Shown one piece after another: positions 48,431 to 60,100 of a DNA stretch of 64,000 nt; the stretch's first letter is position 1; the number at the start of each line of letters is the position of its first letter. The notes below the pieces were generated by a model. The model worked only from the letters and a program-made list of their open reading frames with translations, was not told where the DNA came from and searched no databases. Position numbers and translations under genes: made by a program. This stretch comes from Eublepharis macularius. Lineage: Eukaryota > Chordata > Lepidosauria > Squamata > Eublepharidae. The stretch is from contig NC_072805.1 of the NCBI RefSeq assembly GCF_028583425.1, positions 19,850,001 to 19,914,000 on the forward strand. The letters are read 5' to 3'.

Positions 48431-49319
48431 ACCCTTTAAAGCTTCTGCAGCCATCAAGTGTGTTTGCCTTGAAACAGGAATATCAATTTTGTTTAATAAA
48501 GCAGCCAGTTAAACAATCAATTTTAAACACTTAAACATTAAGAAGCTTGGTGTCTATCCCACGCATGTATTTATACATAACAGCTCCGCTACTGATTTTT
48601 GTTAAGAATAATTCACATGTTAATTTGCGCCAATGCCAGTCTTATGCACACACAATCAACTGTAAAGCCAACATTGGAAAACACGTTCTGCAGAAAAAAC
48701 ATGTTCTGCAGGCACAGACTATCTCCGAATGCACAGGTACACCTTTCACCAGTTCTCTACCCAGTGGAAAGCAATTGAATGCTTACAGAAATACCCACAA
48801 CATGCATATACACAAACATACAGTCAACGAATCCTTACAGCTTAATCATTTAAATATTTAATGGTTTACAACCCTGCTTCAGATGCTACATGATACTCTC
48901 CTTCCACTCAACAACAGAGGCTCAAGGCAGGTAGACAACACATTTTAGGAAATTCCACCCTTAAGCAAAAATGCTCATCAAATACCACAAAAAAAAACCC
49001 ATTATTGCAAAGGGGTGTTTTACCTGCTGCCTCAAATACAGCAAGGATTTTGTGGCTCCCTGGAGGAGGCAAACATATTTATTATAGCATAATCTTTCGT
49101 GAGACAAAACCTATGAGCACCTGAAGAGAGGGTCTGGCTTACAAAACACTTATGTCCAGCAAGAATGCATTAGCAGCAATAACCTAGTAACACCTTAAAG
49201 ACCAACCTGTTTATTGCAGCCCTCGTGTCCATGTTCCCCTCTTCACGTGCTTGTGGGCCCTGGCTCCCAAAAGCCTTTGTCCTGGTCTTTCAGTGCCCCA
49301 AGGCTCTTTATTCCCATCA

Positions 49320-49510
49320 TTGTTTTATTTAGCGCACTTGTATCCCAACTTTCCTCTCAGGAACACAGGGACAGGGTACAGAGCTCTTCCCCTCCTACAT
49401 TTGATCCTCACAATACCCCAGCATGGTAGGCTGAGGCTGGAAGAGAACGCCTGGCCAAGAGCACAAACCAAACCTGCACCTCTGCAGTTGAATGCAACAC
49501 TTACTACACC
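49320..49510 (+). mobile_element. MIR-like SINE, degenerate
   Basis: It has ttgatcctcacaatacccca gcatggtaggctgaggctgg and ends acttactacaccac. Confidence 0.55.
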
Positions 49511-50334
49511 ACAATGGTTGTCATTTATTATCAGTCAGGTCTGTAGCACTTCAAAGCATCCTGCATCCCATATGCTTCGTACACACCCTCTCTGTTACCT
49601 GCTTTATAAGCCCAAGGCACATACTCTTTTTATGAGGAGGAGGAGAAGCAGTCTTGCCCACCAGCTGTGAGTACAGCTTTGGCCACCAAGGATCTCATAG
49701 CCTTTTAAAAAAGGTGCCCAAACCTTTCCTCTGCCACCCTTTTTTAGGTCCTTTTTGAGCTACAACCTGCACCTGGGACCAGAAAATCCCAGACCTCTTG
49801 GCAGAGACGTTGGTCACTTCCTGCCCACCTGCATCATTGCAGGGAGAGAAGAGGGGCGTGTATTCAAAAACGGAACAAGGCAAGGCAACCCTAAACGGTT
49901 TTATTTTCCAAGTCACAACTGGCTTATCATCAATTCACGGCGGCGGGGGGGGGGGTAAATATTTTGCTAGGCAGAGACTCTTTAGGTTGCCAACCTCCAG
50001 GCGCCCTCCCAGAATGACAAGGCGGATCAGTTCCCTGGAGGAAATGGCAGCTTTGGGGGGCGGACTCTACGGCATCGCATCCCACCAAACCCCTCTTCCC
50101 CAAATCTCCGGGAATCTCCCGAGCTGGAGCTGGCAACGCTACATGCTATGCACAAGCTAGGCTTCCTTTCCTTCCCCCGAAGGCGGGGGGCTGCTTCTTT
50201 GGCTCCATCAGGCTTCGGCCTCCCTCAAGGGACACGGGGAGCCCCCTCCCCTTTTCCCCTCAGGCTTGCGCCCTCCCCCCCGATATCCTTTCCTCAGGCG
50301 CCGCTCCCCACAGCCAGCCCCCATGTTGCCTCAC

Positions 50335-50450
50335 CCCCTTTTTCCTCCCCTCAGTCTGCCAAGCCGGAGGTCCAGCGGGAGGCGGCGTTGGCGGCGCGGC
50401 CCCTTTGTGCCATCTTTCCCTCAGGCAGCGGCAACGCGGCGGGCTAGAAA
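50335..50450 (-). ncRNA. RSPRY1: candidate noncoding exon 1 of RSPRY1 mRNA (start approximate)
   Basis: Exon 2 has an acceptor, so a noncoding first exon is required. In the CpG island the minus strand has the donor AGGGG|GTGAGGC with the exon ending at 50335, and an AAGATGGC (YY1-type) motif at 50416-50409. The 5' end is estimated. No transcript was available. Confidence 0.45.
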
Positions 50451-50829
50451 GATGGAGGAGGCCCCAAGGAGCCCGCCCGCTCCCCGCGCGACGGCTCCGC
50501 CCTCTTCCCCGCCAGGCGGCCCCGCCCCCTTTTCTTTCTTTCCCCTCCTTCCCTCGCCGTATCCCGGGGCAACTAGCCACACCCCTTTCCACGGTTCAGC
50601 CCCTGAGAGGCCGCGCCTACCCATTGGAAGGGCGGCCCAATCACGGTGGACGGTTTCCACCGATGGTCCAATCCTCAGTCCGGTTTTTAAGACCGTAGGA
50701 GGGTTTTGTTTGTAACCGAAACGACGGTTGGCCAAAGAGGCGAGGAAATGGAAGGCTTGAGTCTGATTGGGTGGATGAGGAGGCGGAAGAGGTGGGGCGG
50801 AAGAGGGGCAGGAAGGTGCACCATTGGCC

Positions 50830-50907
50830 GGGAAACTAGCCACAAAGGTTGGGCTAGGGGAAAGGAAGAGGGGAGACGGGGGCTTGGAGTCTGCAGTGGC
50901 GGTCCCG
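50830..50907 (+). ncRNA. PSME3IP1: candidate noncoding exon 1 of PSME3IP1 mRNA (start approximate)
   Basis: The first coding exon at 57046 begins with an acceptor, so an upstream leader exon is needed. Downstream of the CCAAT boxes the strongest plus-strand donor is GGTCCCG|GTGAGG with the exon ending at 50907. A weaker alternative is TTAAG|GTATCA near 50991. The start is estimated. Confidence 0.45.
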
Positions 50908-51119
50908 GTGAGGGGAGGTGGGTGCTGCGGTGCAGCCTCTGGCTCAGCAGCCCCCCTCGTCAGCCTCCAGCCCGAGGGGAGGAGAATTAAGGTATCATTA
51001 TTAATTTTTTTGTATTAATAGTTATTATTGTCCATTTGGTAATAGGGGTACAGAATCTGTACAACACCCCTGTGGGGTAGGGCAGTGTTATTCCCCCGTT
51101 TGTTGTGATTCAGGACTGG

Positions 51120-51345
51120 TTAATCATAGAAACATAGAGCTGGAGGGGGCCTCATGTTGTCGTCCAGTCTAACCCCCTGCACAATATAAGAAATTCACAG
51201 CTACCCCCCTCCCTCCTCTCAAATGACTGGTGCTCTGTGCTTAGAAGAAGGCAAAGAACATCTCCGATCAATCTGGCCTGAAGGAAAATTCCTTCCTGGC
51301 CCCAAAGTGGTGATCAGCATTACCCTGGGCATGTAAGAAAGGGCC
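51120..51345 (-). mobile_element. CR1 LINE 3' end
   Basis: Read on the minus strand it ends ggttagactggacgacaaca tgaggccccctccagctcta tgtttctatga, the typical CR1 terminus. Confidence 0.9.
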
Positions 51346-53352
51346 ATGAATGGAATATTAATGATCTATTCCATGTTGTTGTTATGTGGAGTAAGTGGAG
51401 TGTAAAGTCTTAATTTTTATGACTATGGTTATATTGGAGTGGAATTGTTTAGTTCAGCACATTTTGCATAGGGAAGGTCCCCATGTTCAACCTCTGGCCT
51501 CTCTTGGTTTGTGGGTGCTTCTCAGCCTGAGATTGATAGGGCTAATTCACACGTTGTATAGTCTTTGCTTCCCCCATGTGGTTGCCTTGAGTCCTGTTGA
51601 TCCGATGGACTCTGGGAGTTCCACGTTTGGAACTTAATTCTAAGTCTGGAAGATAAGTTCCAAGTATGGAACTTCCACCTTTGATTGACTCGAGTTGTGG
51701 GGAGAAAGTGGGCTGAGTAATGTGTGAACTAGTGTTTGGCCGAGAGCTGCTGCTGGGCAGTTAACTGGTAATTAAACTGATCATTGGACAGCTTCATATA
51801 TTCTATATATCACCTTCTGAATGTATGGATGAATGTTCTTTCTGTAAGAAGTTTGCAACCTCAGCTTTAATAGGAAGATGACAGGCAGAGTTGGAGGTGG
51901 AGATAAACGGGGAAATGATGAGTGAAATTAGCTCATGGTGCCAGTGGAATTAGTGCTCTGATCTTCTAGACGTTTGCTACACAATCTCATAAGACTGCCT
52001 TCTGTGAATTTGGAATGAAGCCCTACTGCATTCAAGGGGGCCTACTACAATTTAAGCGTGCATAAGTGTACAGCCTTAAACCGTATTCTATACTAGCTTT
52101 TTAAAAGCTAGCAGGCTATTGTGAATGGTAGCAAAGAGAGGGTGTTAAAATGGGGCAGTGGTGAGAACTGGGTAATGCATGGAAAAGAAGATGGGAGTGA
52201 TAATATGAGTAGGCAGGGCAAATATGTGACAAGCAAAGCTATAAAAACATTTACATGCTCTCCCCATGATTTTACAAAAGAAAATAAGGACACTCCTCTT
52301 ACACACGTTTGATGCTTCTTTTCTCACACCCCAGGGTTCAAGTCTTGAGTCCCTGCTTTCCTTTTACTACACTTTCGCAAAATGTACATTGTGTTGAGCG
52401 GAGCGGGCGTATGAGAAGAGACACATTGCATGTTCCTGCAGGGATGACCAGTGCACCCAATATCAAGGGGAGTAGCTGATGTAGACTTTATGACAACACT
52501 GGTCAAGTGCAGTACGTTAACTTCCCCAGGAGGAATGAATGGTAGCCATTTAGTTATGTGAGAGAAAGTAAGTAGGTGCATTCAAGGGATGCAGTTGTGT
52601 TCAGGAGGCTTAACCTTGCAGTCTGCAGATGTCCTTGGGCATTTGAAAATCAAGCCTGCCCCTGCCTGCGGAATCTGTTCCTGATTTTTGTTCTTTAATC
52701 TTAGGAGCTGGCTGACACTAGAGTGTGACCCGATCTTACGAATTGGCTTTTTACACAGCTAATCAAGATTTCTGGTAGACTGTAGGTGACCCACCGTGGA
52801 TATGTTGCCAAGCAAATATTGTATAGCAAACAGGATCTTGAGCAAGTACAGTATGTTCTCATACTTTAGGAAATATCTCCCCCTTAAACTCTTTGGATCT
52901 CCCCCACTTCCTTGTGCCATTTGGTTTTTGCATTGCCTAGAGATGATCTTTATTCCTCAGGAGCAATCAAGTTAGTGACTGCCAGACTCCAGTAGAATGT
53001 ACCAAAAAAGGCAGGTGCTTGGCAGCCCAAAGGTGGTCCCTAAATGCAGTTGATGCTTAGTAGGCACTTACAGTGTCTTTTCTGTGTTCCTTATGCCTGT
53101 GTTGTAGTACCCTCACTGGCTGCCTAAGAATAACATGTCTCCTTTGTTGCCAAGAAACGGCTTCCATTCTGTCACAGCCTGTAAGACCAGCAGAAAGTTT
53201 TTGACTTATTCTGCCTGTGTATTAAGGTCCCATAACAACAGTATACAAGGAAAACGGTGCTTTGGTGGCTCTCACAAATGCATACAGTTGCTTTCCCTTC
53301 AGGATTAGCCAAAATCTGACACTGAGCAGTTTCTGCAGGAACTCTGGCTCTG

Positions 53353-53397
53353 GGTGTGTGCACGCGCATGCGTGCGTTTGTGTGTGCGCACACGTGC
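53353..53397 (+). repeat. alternating purine-pyrimidine tract
   Basis: GTGTGTGCACGCGCATGCGT is followed by GCGTTTGTGTGTGCGCACAC. It is Z-DNA-prone. Confidence 0.85.
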
Positions 53398-53556
53398 AAG
53401 ATACAATATCCTAAACAAAAGGTGTTGAGTTCTATAGTTGCCTAATGTGCAGCCTACAGGTCCCTCAAATAAAGGCTGAATGCATAGATGGTGAATCAAA
53501 GAATTGGAGGGCTGGAAGGACCTTAATCTCTTCCACAAGGGCAAAATGTCTGTATC

Positions 53557-53816
53557 CAGGGCTTTTTTTCTGGGAGAAGAGGTGGTGGAACTCAGTGGGT
53601 TGCCCTCAGAGAAAATGGTCACATGGCTGGTGGCCCCGCCCCCTGATCTCCAGACAGAGGGGAGTTTAGATTGCCCTCCACGCCGCTGAGTGGCGTGGAG
53701 GGCAATCTAAACTCCCCTCTGTCTGGAGATCAGGAGGTGGGGCCACCAGCCATGTGACCATTTTCAAGAGGTTCCGGAACTCCGTTCCCCTGCGTTCCCC
53801 CTGAAAAAAAGCCCTG
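53557..53816. mobile_element. 260-bp hAT hairpin MITE, copy 2
   Basis: It has the same termini and body as the copy at 31270 and equal length. The flanking 8-bp direct repeat is TCTGTATC (53549-53556 and 53817-53824). Arms such as gattgccctccacgccgc and gcgtggagggcaatc pair closely. It lies in PSME3IP1 intron 1. Confidence 0.95.
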
Positions 53817-53879
53817 TCTGTATCTCTTTCAAAGATATTTTGTGCATCTCTAATAGATACTCTTTCTAGATCAAATCAT

Positions 53880-54155
53880 GCCCGGCTTCTCCCTAGAAGC
53901 TAAAAGGACTAAACTGAGGCTATTGTACTTTGGTCACATCATAAGAAGACAGGACTCACTGGAACAATGCTAGGAAAGGCAGTAGGAAAAGAAGATAACT
54001 CAAAATGGGATGGTTTTACTTAGTAAAGGAAGACGCATCCATTATTTTGCAAGACCTGAGCAAGGCTGTTCATGTGAGGTCATCTTGGAAGCCTTTCATT
54101 CATAGGGTCACCATAAGATAGAAGCAACTTGACGACACATAATGCACACACACAC
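53880..54155 (+). mobile_element. RTE-BovB LINE 3' end
   Basis: It encodes the remnant KLRLLYFGHII and has ggactcactggaacaatgct, gcaagacctgagcaaggctg, catagggtcaccataagata and gaagcaacttgacgacac, followed by CA repeats. All are hallmarks of squamate BovB ends. It is 5' truncated. Confidence 0.92.
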
Positions 54156-55544
54156 AATAGATATACTTAAGCATGTCTAGACACAAGGAAGAGACTTGAC
54201 AGCTCTTATCAGCAACTTGGTCCAGGATTCTTCTGCCCACAATGCATGTGAGTGAGTGACCACTGAGTGATAATATCCCTGCAGCTTATGTTTCTCAGCA
54301 CTTTTCATTTCAGCCAAGTGCTGACATTGGAAGTGATCTTGGCTGGGCAATCAAGACTACAGGAAAATGAGTGGTGGGCATGGGGAGGGCTCGGTACCCT
54401 TCCTCAGGTCCCTTTTTACTGCTAAAATGAGGTCCCTACCCCACATACACTCACACTACCTTCTCCTTATGTTTGATCAGTTCTGTGTTTAATAAACATT
54501 ATCACTGCTATCACATCTCATTTGGTCCTGAAATGGGAATTATAGTTAACTCTGCGTTTACTGCTCGTGCCAATGAGTGATGTATTTATGGTTGGGGGAA
54601 GACTCGCTGCCAAGAGAGGGGGAGAGCGCATGTTCCCAGATCTGACTGTTATCTCTCCTTAGCATGGAGCCAGTGTTGCACCTGTACCTTTCCTGTGATT
54701 TATTAGCTTCAGCTAGTGCACGTCTGCTTCTCTTGATCCAGGAGTCCTAATGGAGGACAAACATGTTATCTATCTGGCTGGAGCAATCCATGCTTGTTGG
54801 TCAAAAAGATATATAACCAACCAATCCTGCAAGCTCCTTAAGAAGCTTGATTCAGTGTGCCCTCTACCTGCGCAGAATGGTGATATTGGCCAAGCATTTA
54901 AAGTGGCTCTCTGGCACAGCTATTTTGCCTTCCTGCAAATGTGTCCTGTGTTGGTTACCAGGTAGCTGAAATTTCAAGGCCGGCATCCAGGAAAAACCTT
55001 CCCATGACTCTAAATAGTGCAGTTTTGCACAAATGTGCTTAATTGGATCCCGCTAGCACGGCTGTGGAACTTGGAATGAAAGGAAGGAGAAAGGCATTGC
55101 AATTCATGGAGACGAGGTGTAGGAATAAAACTCATCAAGGAGATATGGTGCAGAAATGATTGCTATGCAGGTCACGTCAGGGAAATCTGTTTGTTTGTTT
55201 GACCAATCTTCCCTTCCACATTTGTTGTTAATGGCAAACATGGGATTCTTGCAGGTAATTGTTTCTCAATCTCACATTTCTTACAAACAAGCCCAAAAAG
55301 ATATTCTTGCTATTCTCAAATCGCCCTCCAAAGTAAAGCTAGATATGTTGCACATTTGGCAATTTGTTTGTTTATCATATTTATAGTCCATCTTTCTCAC
55401 TGACTGGGTGGCAGCCGGAAAGAAGTGCACACTGTGAAGAGGAAGAAATGAAAAAGAAACAGTTGCATAAATACCTCGAGGTATATTTTTTGAGCATGTA
55501 GCACATTAGCAGCAAACAGTTTTATTTTACTTATTAGCTGCCCC

Positions 55545-55740
55545 ATGGCACAGAGTGGTAAGCTGCAGTACTGCAGTCCAAGCTCTGCTCACGACCTGAG
55601 TTCGATCCTGGCGGAAGCCGGGTTCAGGTAGCCGGCTCAAGGTTGACTCAGCCTTCCATCCTTCCGAGGTCAGTAAAAGGAGTACCCAGTTTCCTGGGGG
55701 TAAAGTGTAGATGACTGGGGAAAGTAATGGCAAACAGTTT
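55545..55740 (+). mobile_element. tRNA-derived SINE, third family
   Basis: The head gcacagagtggtaagctgca gtactgcagt and B box gagttcgatcc are in tRNA order. The tail is aaggttgactcagccttcca tcc. The copy looks little decayed. Confidence 0.85.
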
Positions 55741-55744
55741 TATT

Positions 55745-55905
55745 TTACTTATTTATTGGATTCTATCCCACCCGTTTTCCAAGGAGCTCAGTACATAGTT
55801 CTCACTCTCCATACATTTTATCTTCACAACAATCCTGTGGGGTAGGTTACTGTTGAGAGAGTATGTGACTGGCCTAAGGTCAACTATTGTGTGTCCTTAA
55901 CCACA
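55745..55905 (+). mobile_element. MIR-like SINE
   Basis: It has ccacccgttttccaaggagc, ttcacaacaatcctgtgggg taggtta and gtgactggcctaaggtcaac. Confidence 0.65.
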
Positions 55906-56149
55906 TTCCCACACTCTGACCATCACACTGTCTCCTGAAACCCAGGGCCTTGTGGCCATATGAGCTTTTGTGGGTAGCGGCCTACTTCTATCAGATTTAT
56001 TACACGTGAAAAGTATGCCTTTGGGTCTGATAACATCTGGGTAAGTGCACAGTGTACAGAGGTTAGGTATACAATACACACTGCATCCGTTCAGGGCTGA
56101 TCAGTGCCACAGACTTGATTCTCCCAAATCTATCCAGCAAAAGTAAACA

Positions 56150-56315
56150 TAAGTCTAGTGACACCTAAAGACTTGCACAGTTTATTTCTGCGTAGGTTTC
56201 ATGAGTCAGACCTTTCCAGAGTCACAGTTGCATCTGACGAGGAGAACTGTGATTCGAGGGGGCTTGTGCTGCAGTGAAGTTGGTTGGTCTTGAAGGTGCT
56301 ACTGGCCTCTTTTCT
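56150..56315 (+). repeat. amniote interspersed repeat, two partial copies
   Basis: An inverted fragment (ctagtgacacctaaagactt) is followed by a forward copy (gcatctgacgaggagaactg to aaggtgctactggcctcttt). Confidence 0.6.
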
Positions 56316-56539
56316 ATTTCTCAAGCAGGTTTCTCAGCAAAGGGGGGTTTTGCAGCAAAGAGGAATTTTCCTAGCAAGAGATTTTTTTTAGCAAAGGGCC
56401 TTTTGACCAAAGTTTCAAAAAACATGGCTCCTGTTTGGGTTAGAAAAGGAGTATTGTCTTCACAAATGGCCTTTGGGAAGAAACTTCAATTATTTAAATG
56501 GTCAGTAGATGGTAATCCCATTGAACAACACAGAACCTT

Positions 56540-56820
56540 TAAGAACTTAGGCAGAACATGAGAGGGAGGGCAGGAAGGATTACACCAGTGCTTATTTTTT
56601 GTGGCCCTTTCTTACATGCCCAGGGTAATGCCGATCGTCACTTTGGGGTCAGGAAGCAATTTTCTCCAGGCCAATTTGCCCAGGGATCCTGGAGATTTTT
56701 GCCATCTTCTGGGCATGGAGCAGGGGTGTGAGGGGATGGAAGTTACTAATTTCCTGCATTGCGCAGGGGGTTGGACTAGATGACCCTGGAGGTCCCCTCC
56801 AACTCTGTGACTTCAGAATA
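56540..56820 (+). mobile_element. CR1 LINE 3' end
   Basis: It has tgcccagggtaatgccgatc and the ending gggggttggactagatgacc ctggaggtcccctccaactc, as in the 22405 copy. Confidence 0.93.
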
Positions 56821-57045
56821 TTTTACATCTTTCTACAAGTTTCCGTGTAGATTAAAAGCCACAAGGTAGAGACAGATTTATAACCATTGCCCTAGTCCTG
56901 CCTCTTAGGCAACCCCTTTAAAGGTCTTTTCTGTGGATTCTAGGAAATGCTGGTTTGCAGTTTTTCAAAACGGGTTTCTACAGAAGTTCACAAAAGGCAC
57001 CGGTTGGCCAGAGTGATCTTAGTCCTCACTCTTTTCTCTGTACAG

Positions 57046-57186
57046 GCTGCTCCATAATGGATGGAGGAGAAGGTGTTGCCAACCCTGTGATTAACAAAAG
57101 GTTTGTGACTGAAGCAGAGCTCGAAGAGCGGCGCAAGAGGAGGCAAGAAGAATGGGAGAAGGTTCGAAAGCCAGAGGACCCTGAAG
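57046..57186 (+). CDS. PSME3IP1: PSME3IP1 first coding exon (coding 57057-57186, residues 1-43)
   Basis: The acceptor is tctctgtacag and the donor GTATTTGTC. Eleven leader bases precede the ATG. The exon encodes [20 protein letters not shown] then [20 protein letters not shown] and DPE. This is one residue longer near the N-terminus than the human sequence as remembered. Confidence 0.95.
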
Positions 57187-60100
57187 GTATTTGTCCGTTG
57201 CTTGGGGAGGGGCTGTGCGCTCAGTGCCTCTTTTCTGCTTTTTAGGCCTAAGTTTGTTTTCTTAGGCTGTTGTGTACCTATGTTCATCGCAGAAGGAGGT
57301 TGCCGTAGTGGTTGCTTCCTTCAAAGGGGCTGTCTTTCCAATTCCATCATTCTGTGGCTGAAGTCATTTGTCATCCTCACCACTGAAAGAATATAGGAAA
57401 AGCAACAAGTAGATGACATAGATTCGTTTTATTGCATATGGCCATTGGCCTTCACAATATCAAAACACTCAAACATCAAAATAATACATTATCAAATAGT
57501 CAGGTGATCAAACACTTCAGAACCACATAAAACACCCTGCTAAAAGACTTTAAAATTAATAAAACCTCCTAAGAACAATCATCTTGAGTCAGTGGCTAAT
57601 TCCTTTGCTCTAATCTTCCTAGCAGCTAAAGCAAAAAGCGCCAGTCTTAATGAAATGAAAGAGTCGTCGTCTGAAAGCATCGTAACAATCTTATCAGAAT
57701 CAGACAGGGGATGTAAGGCCAATAAGATCTTAGCTAGGAATTTATTTCTAGGTTCTGCGTATGGTGGGCAAGCCAGGATGTAATGAGGGAGGCCCTCCAC
57801 TGAATGACCACATATACAGGTGCGTTGGGTCAACTGGCGTCTTTTTATATCGACCCACTAGCATCTCCGGAGGCATTGTTTGAAAGTGCAATGAAATAAA
57901 GGTCCTCCTAAGATTGTACGCAGTTATATTGGTTAAATAGGAGGCCCTACAATGGCCTTTTAACAAGTGATGAGATTAGAGAAAATATTCCCTACCCCTT
58001 TTGTCCTTGGCATAATTTGAGCCTCTCTTCCTGTCAAGAACCTTTTTATCTTCTGTGCCACCAATCAAAAGCCAAGGCCCAATTCCCACTAGGCAACATA
58101 TCCAACTGTTCTTGCTACTGTGTTGGGCAGACTCCATCCTCGTTACCTGATAATGTTGGAGGCGATACCAGTGGAAGTGAACGGAGGATACAGAACCACA
58201 GAGCAAGAGGAAACCATAGAGCGAGGAAAATATGAGTAAGCCAGTGGATCATCTCGATTCATTGGTGGCCATTGCTTTTATTTTTAGGCAAGTATGTGAG
58301 CGCATGGCTGTTGCGTGTGTTAGCATACATCTGCAGTATCTTGCAATGTGCAGATTTTGCTTGCAGTCACTTGCTGTCCAGTTGTATGAACAATACAGTG
58401 TGGAGGAGACTGGTGATTAGGCCTGATTGTGCCTTTCCCTCATCCCCAGTTCCTCCTCCTCCTCTCCGGAAAAGTCACAGATTCATCATCTGTGACAATC
58501 ATGGTGCTTGTGCTGCCTGCTGGCCGCCCAGCATCTAGTAACCAGTCTCTAGCTTGACCACTCTCCCCTTAGACGCTATATCCTGTCCCCAGAAATCCAC
58601 AAACACAGTTGCCACTAGCAACCATGAACTTCATTCTGCTGGCCTCTGCAATGGTAGATATGTTTTTAAAAAAAACTGGAAAGGGGCATTACTCTGGCTG
58701 GCCTTGCCTTTCTGTTGGGGAGGGCTGAGTTTTGGCACCTGCGATGTATCCAGGCAGAGTGTGTTTGATGGAGCTCTTGTTTAGGTTAGAACAGTAGAGC
58801 TGCCCCCAGTATTTGGCTGCTGCCAGGATTGGCAGCTGCAACTGCCTTGGGTCTGTGGTTGCAAAGCAGGGTGCAGAGCAGTTGAGGGAGGTGCCCCTCA
58901 CGTTGTTGGCTACGATGTTTGTGTAGATTCCCTGGCTTATATTCAGTGCATCACTTAACAATGCTTGTCTAGCTTGAAGTAATGTTTTAAACTTTTTTTT
59001 TAAGACTTGAAGAAAGGAGATTCTGCAGTCTAGGTGTTGCTGAACTGTGCTTATGATTATGGTGCTCCAGTAGTTAAGCTGTAACTTCTGCCTTATAAAT
59101 TCCAGCCTAGCACATTTGTTCCTTCCTTAGAGAGTGGAGTGTGCTTGCCAGGGGTCTGCCTTCTAAAGCGCCCACTCTCAAACTGAATTGTTCAGGAGCA
59201 CTGTCTACTCAGATTATAGGGCTGTGTCATAAGAAGTAGCTCAGAGAGACGCCCTGGTAGGAACAGGGACTACATGCTACGCTGTTGGGTACTGTCTGCT
59301 GATGTAGACACATGCCTATCAAGGACTTTTCCACATTGCTAAACATGCCATGTTAATTGATTATGCTTTTTTTCAGAGAAGATTTCATCTCTGTGCTCAG
59401 CTTTGTTTTTTAAATTTTCTGCCGCCATACCCTATTGCATCTCTTTCACTGAACGTTTTAACTGATGTTCATTATTGTACTTTGCTTGGTAAATGTCCCA
59501 GCTGTTGATTATATTGTAGTTTATCTTTCACTGTGTAATCTGCCTTGGATCTCAGTGAGAAAGGCGGGCTATAAATTTTATTTATGTTATTTATAATCCG
59601 CCTTTCTCACTGAGACTCAAGGCGGATTACACAGTGTGAGATTAGTACAGTCCATTTCCAGGACATTTCAATAAACAATGCCATCGGGTAAATAAACACA
59701 AGTTTTCAAAGACATAGTATTGGTAAGAATCCAATACAGAGTTGAAAAAATGCTGAAACTGAACATAAGCAATTCTAGGGCTGACATTAGACAACATGAA
59801 GCACTGGTATCTCAAAGGAGCACACGTTTAAAACAACTGATAGTGATTAAGGCAATATAGTGTTGAAGTCTATATGGTCCTTAACTCATTAGCGAAGCAC
59901 TTGAGATCCCCTCCCTATAGTAGAAAAGCCTTTTTGAATAATTCAGTTTTGCATCATTTTTGGAAAGCTAGGAGAGTGGGGGCTCTCCTGACCTCCTTAG
60001 GCAGGCTGTTCCACAGGGTAATAAGACCATTGTAAATATCCTTGCAAATGTTGGTGTTCAGAGTGCTGCTGGATTTGAATTTTGTTCTCTTAATGCTAAG

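Larger units (their letters stand above)
38117..50334 (-). other. RSPRY1: RSPRY1 intron 1 (12.2 kb)
   Basis: It holds a 5S-derived SINE (39280-39480), a MIR-like SINE (40445-40640), a hAT-like repeat (40640-41025), an exon-like ORF of unknown meaning (43171-43356), a CA microsatellite (45934-45984), interspersed-repeat fragments near 48340 and 49080, and a MIR-like SINE (49320-49510). Long stretches (41030-43100, 43530-45930, 45990-48300) show nothing recognisable. Confidence 0.55.
50150..50910. promoter_or_regulatory. bidirectional CpG-island promoter of RSPRY1 (minus) and PSME3IP1 (plus)
   Basis: The stretch is rich in CpG and lies between the inferred first exons of two divergent genes. 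Five CCAAT/ATTGG boxes are seen at 50623-50627, 50637-50641, 50668-50672, 50766-50770 and 50823-50827. YY1-like AAGATGG motifs occur in opposite orientation at 50409-50416 (minus) and 50449-50455 (plus). No TATA box was noticed. The head-to-head order is the same as in human. Long ORFs in this stretch come from its GC content. Confidence 0.8.
50908..57045 (+). other. PSME3IP1: PSME3IP1 intron 1
   Basis: It holds two CR1 tails, the second hAT MITE, a BovB tail, a tRNA-derived SINE and a MIR-like SINE, all listed separately. 51350-53540 and 54160-55540 show little else beyond a GT-rich tract at 53353-53397. Confidence 0.6.

Noticed and set aside
50266-50843. Several ORFs of 90-150 codons in the CpG island
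   Set aside because: GC-rich composition lacks stop codons by chance. They overlap in many frames, are proline/arginine rich and do not match either neighbour gene.
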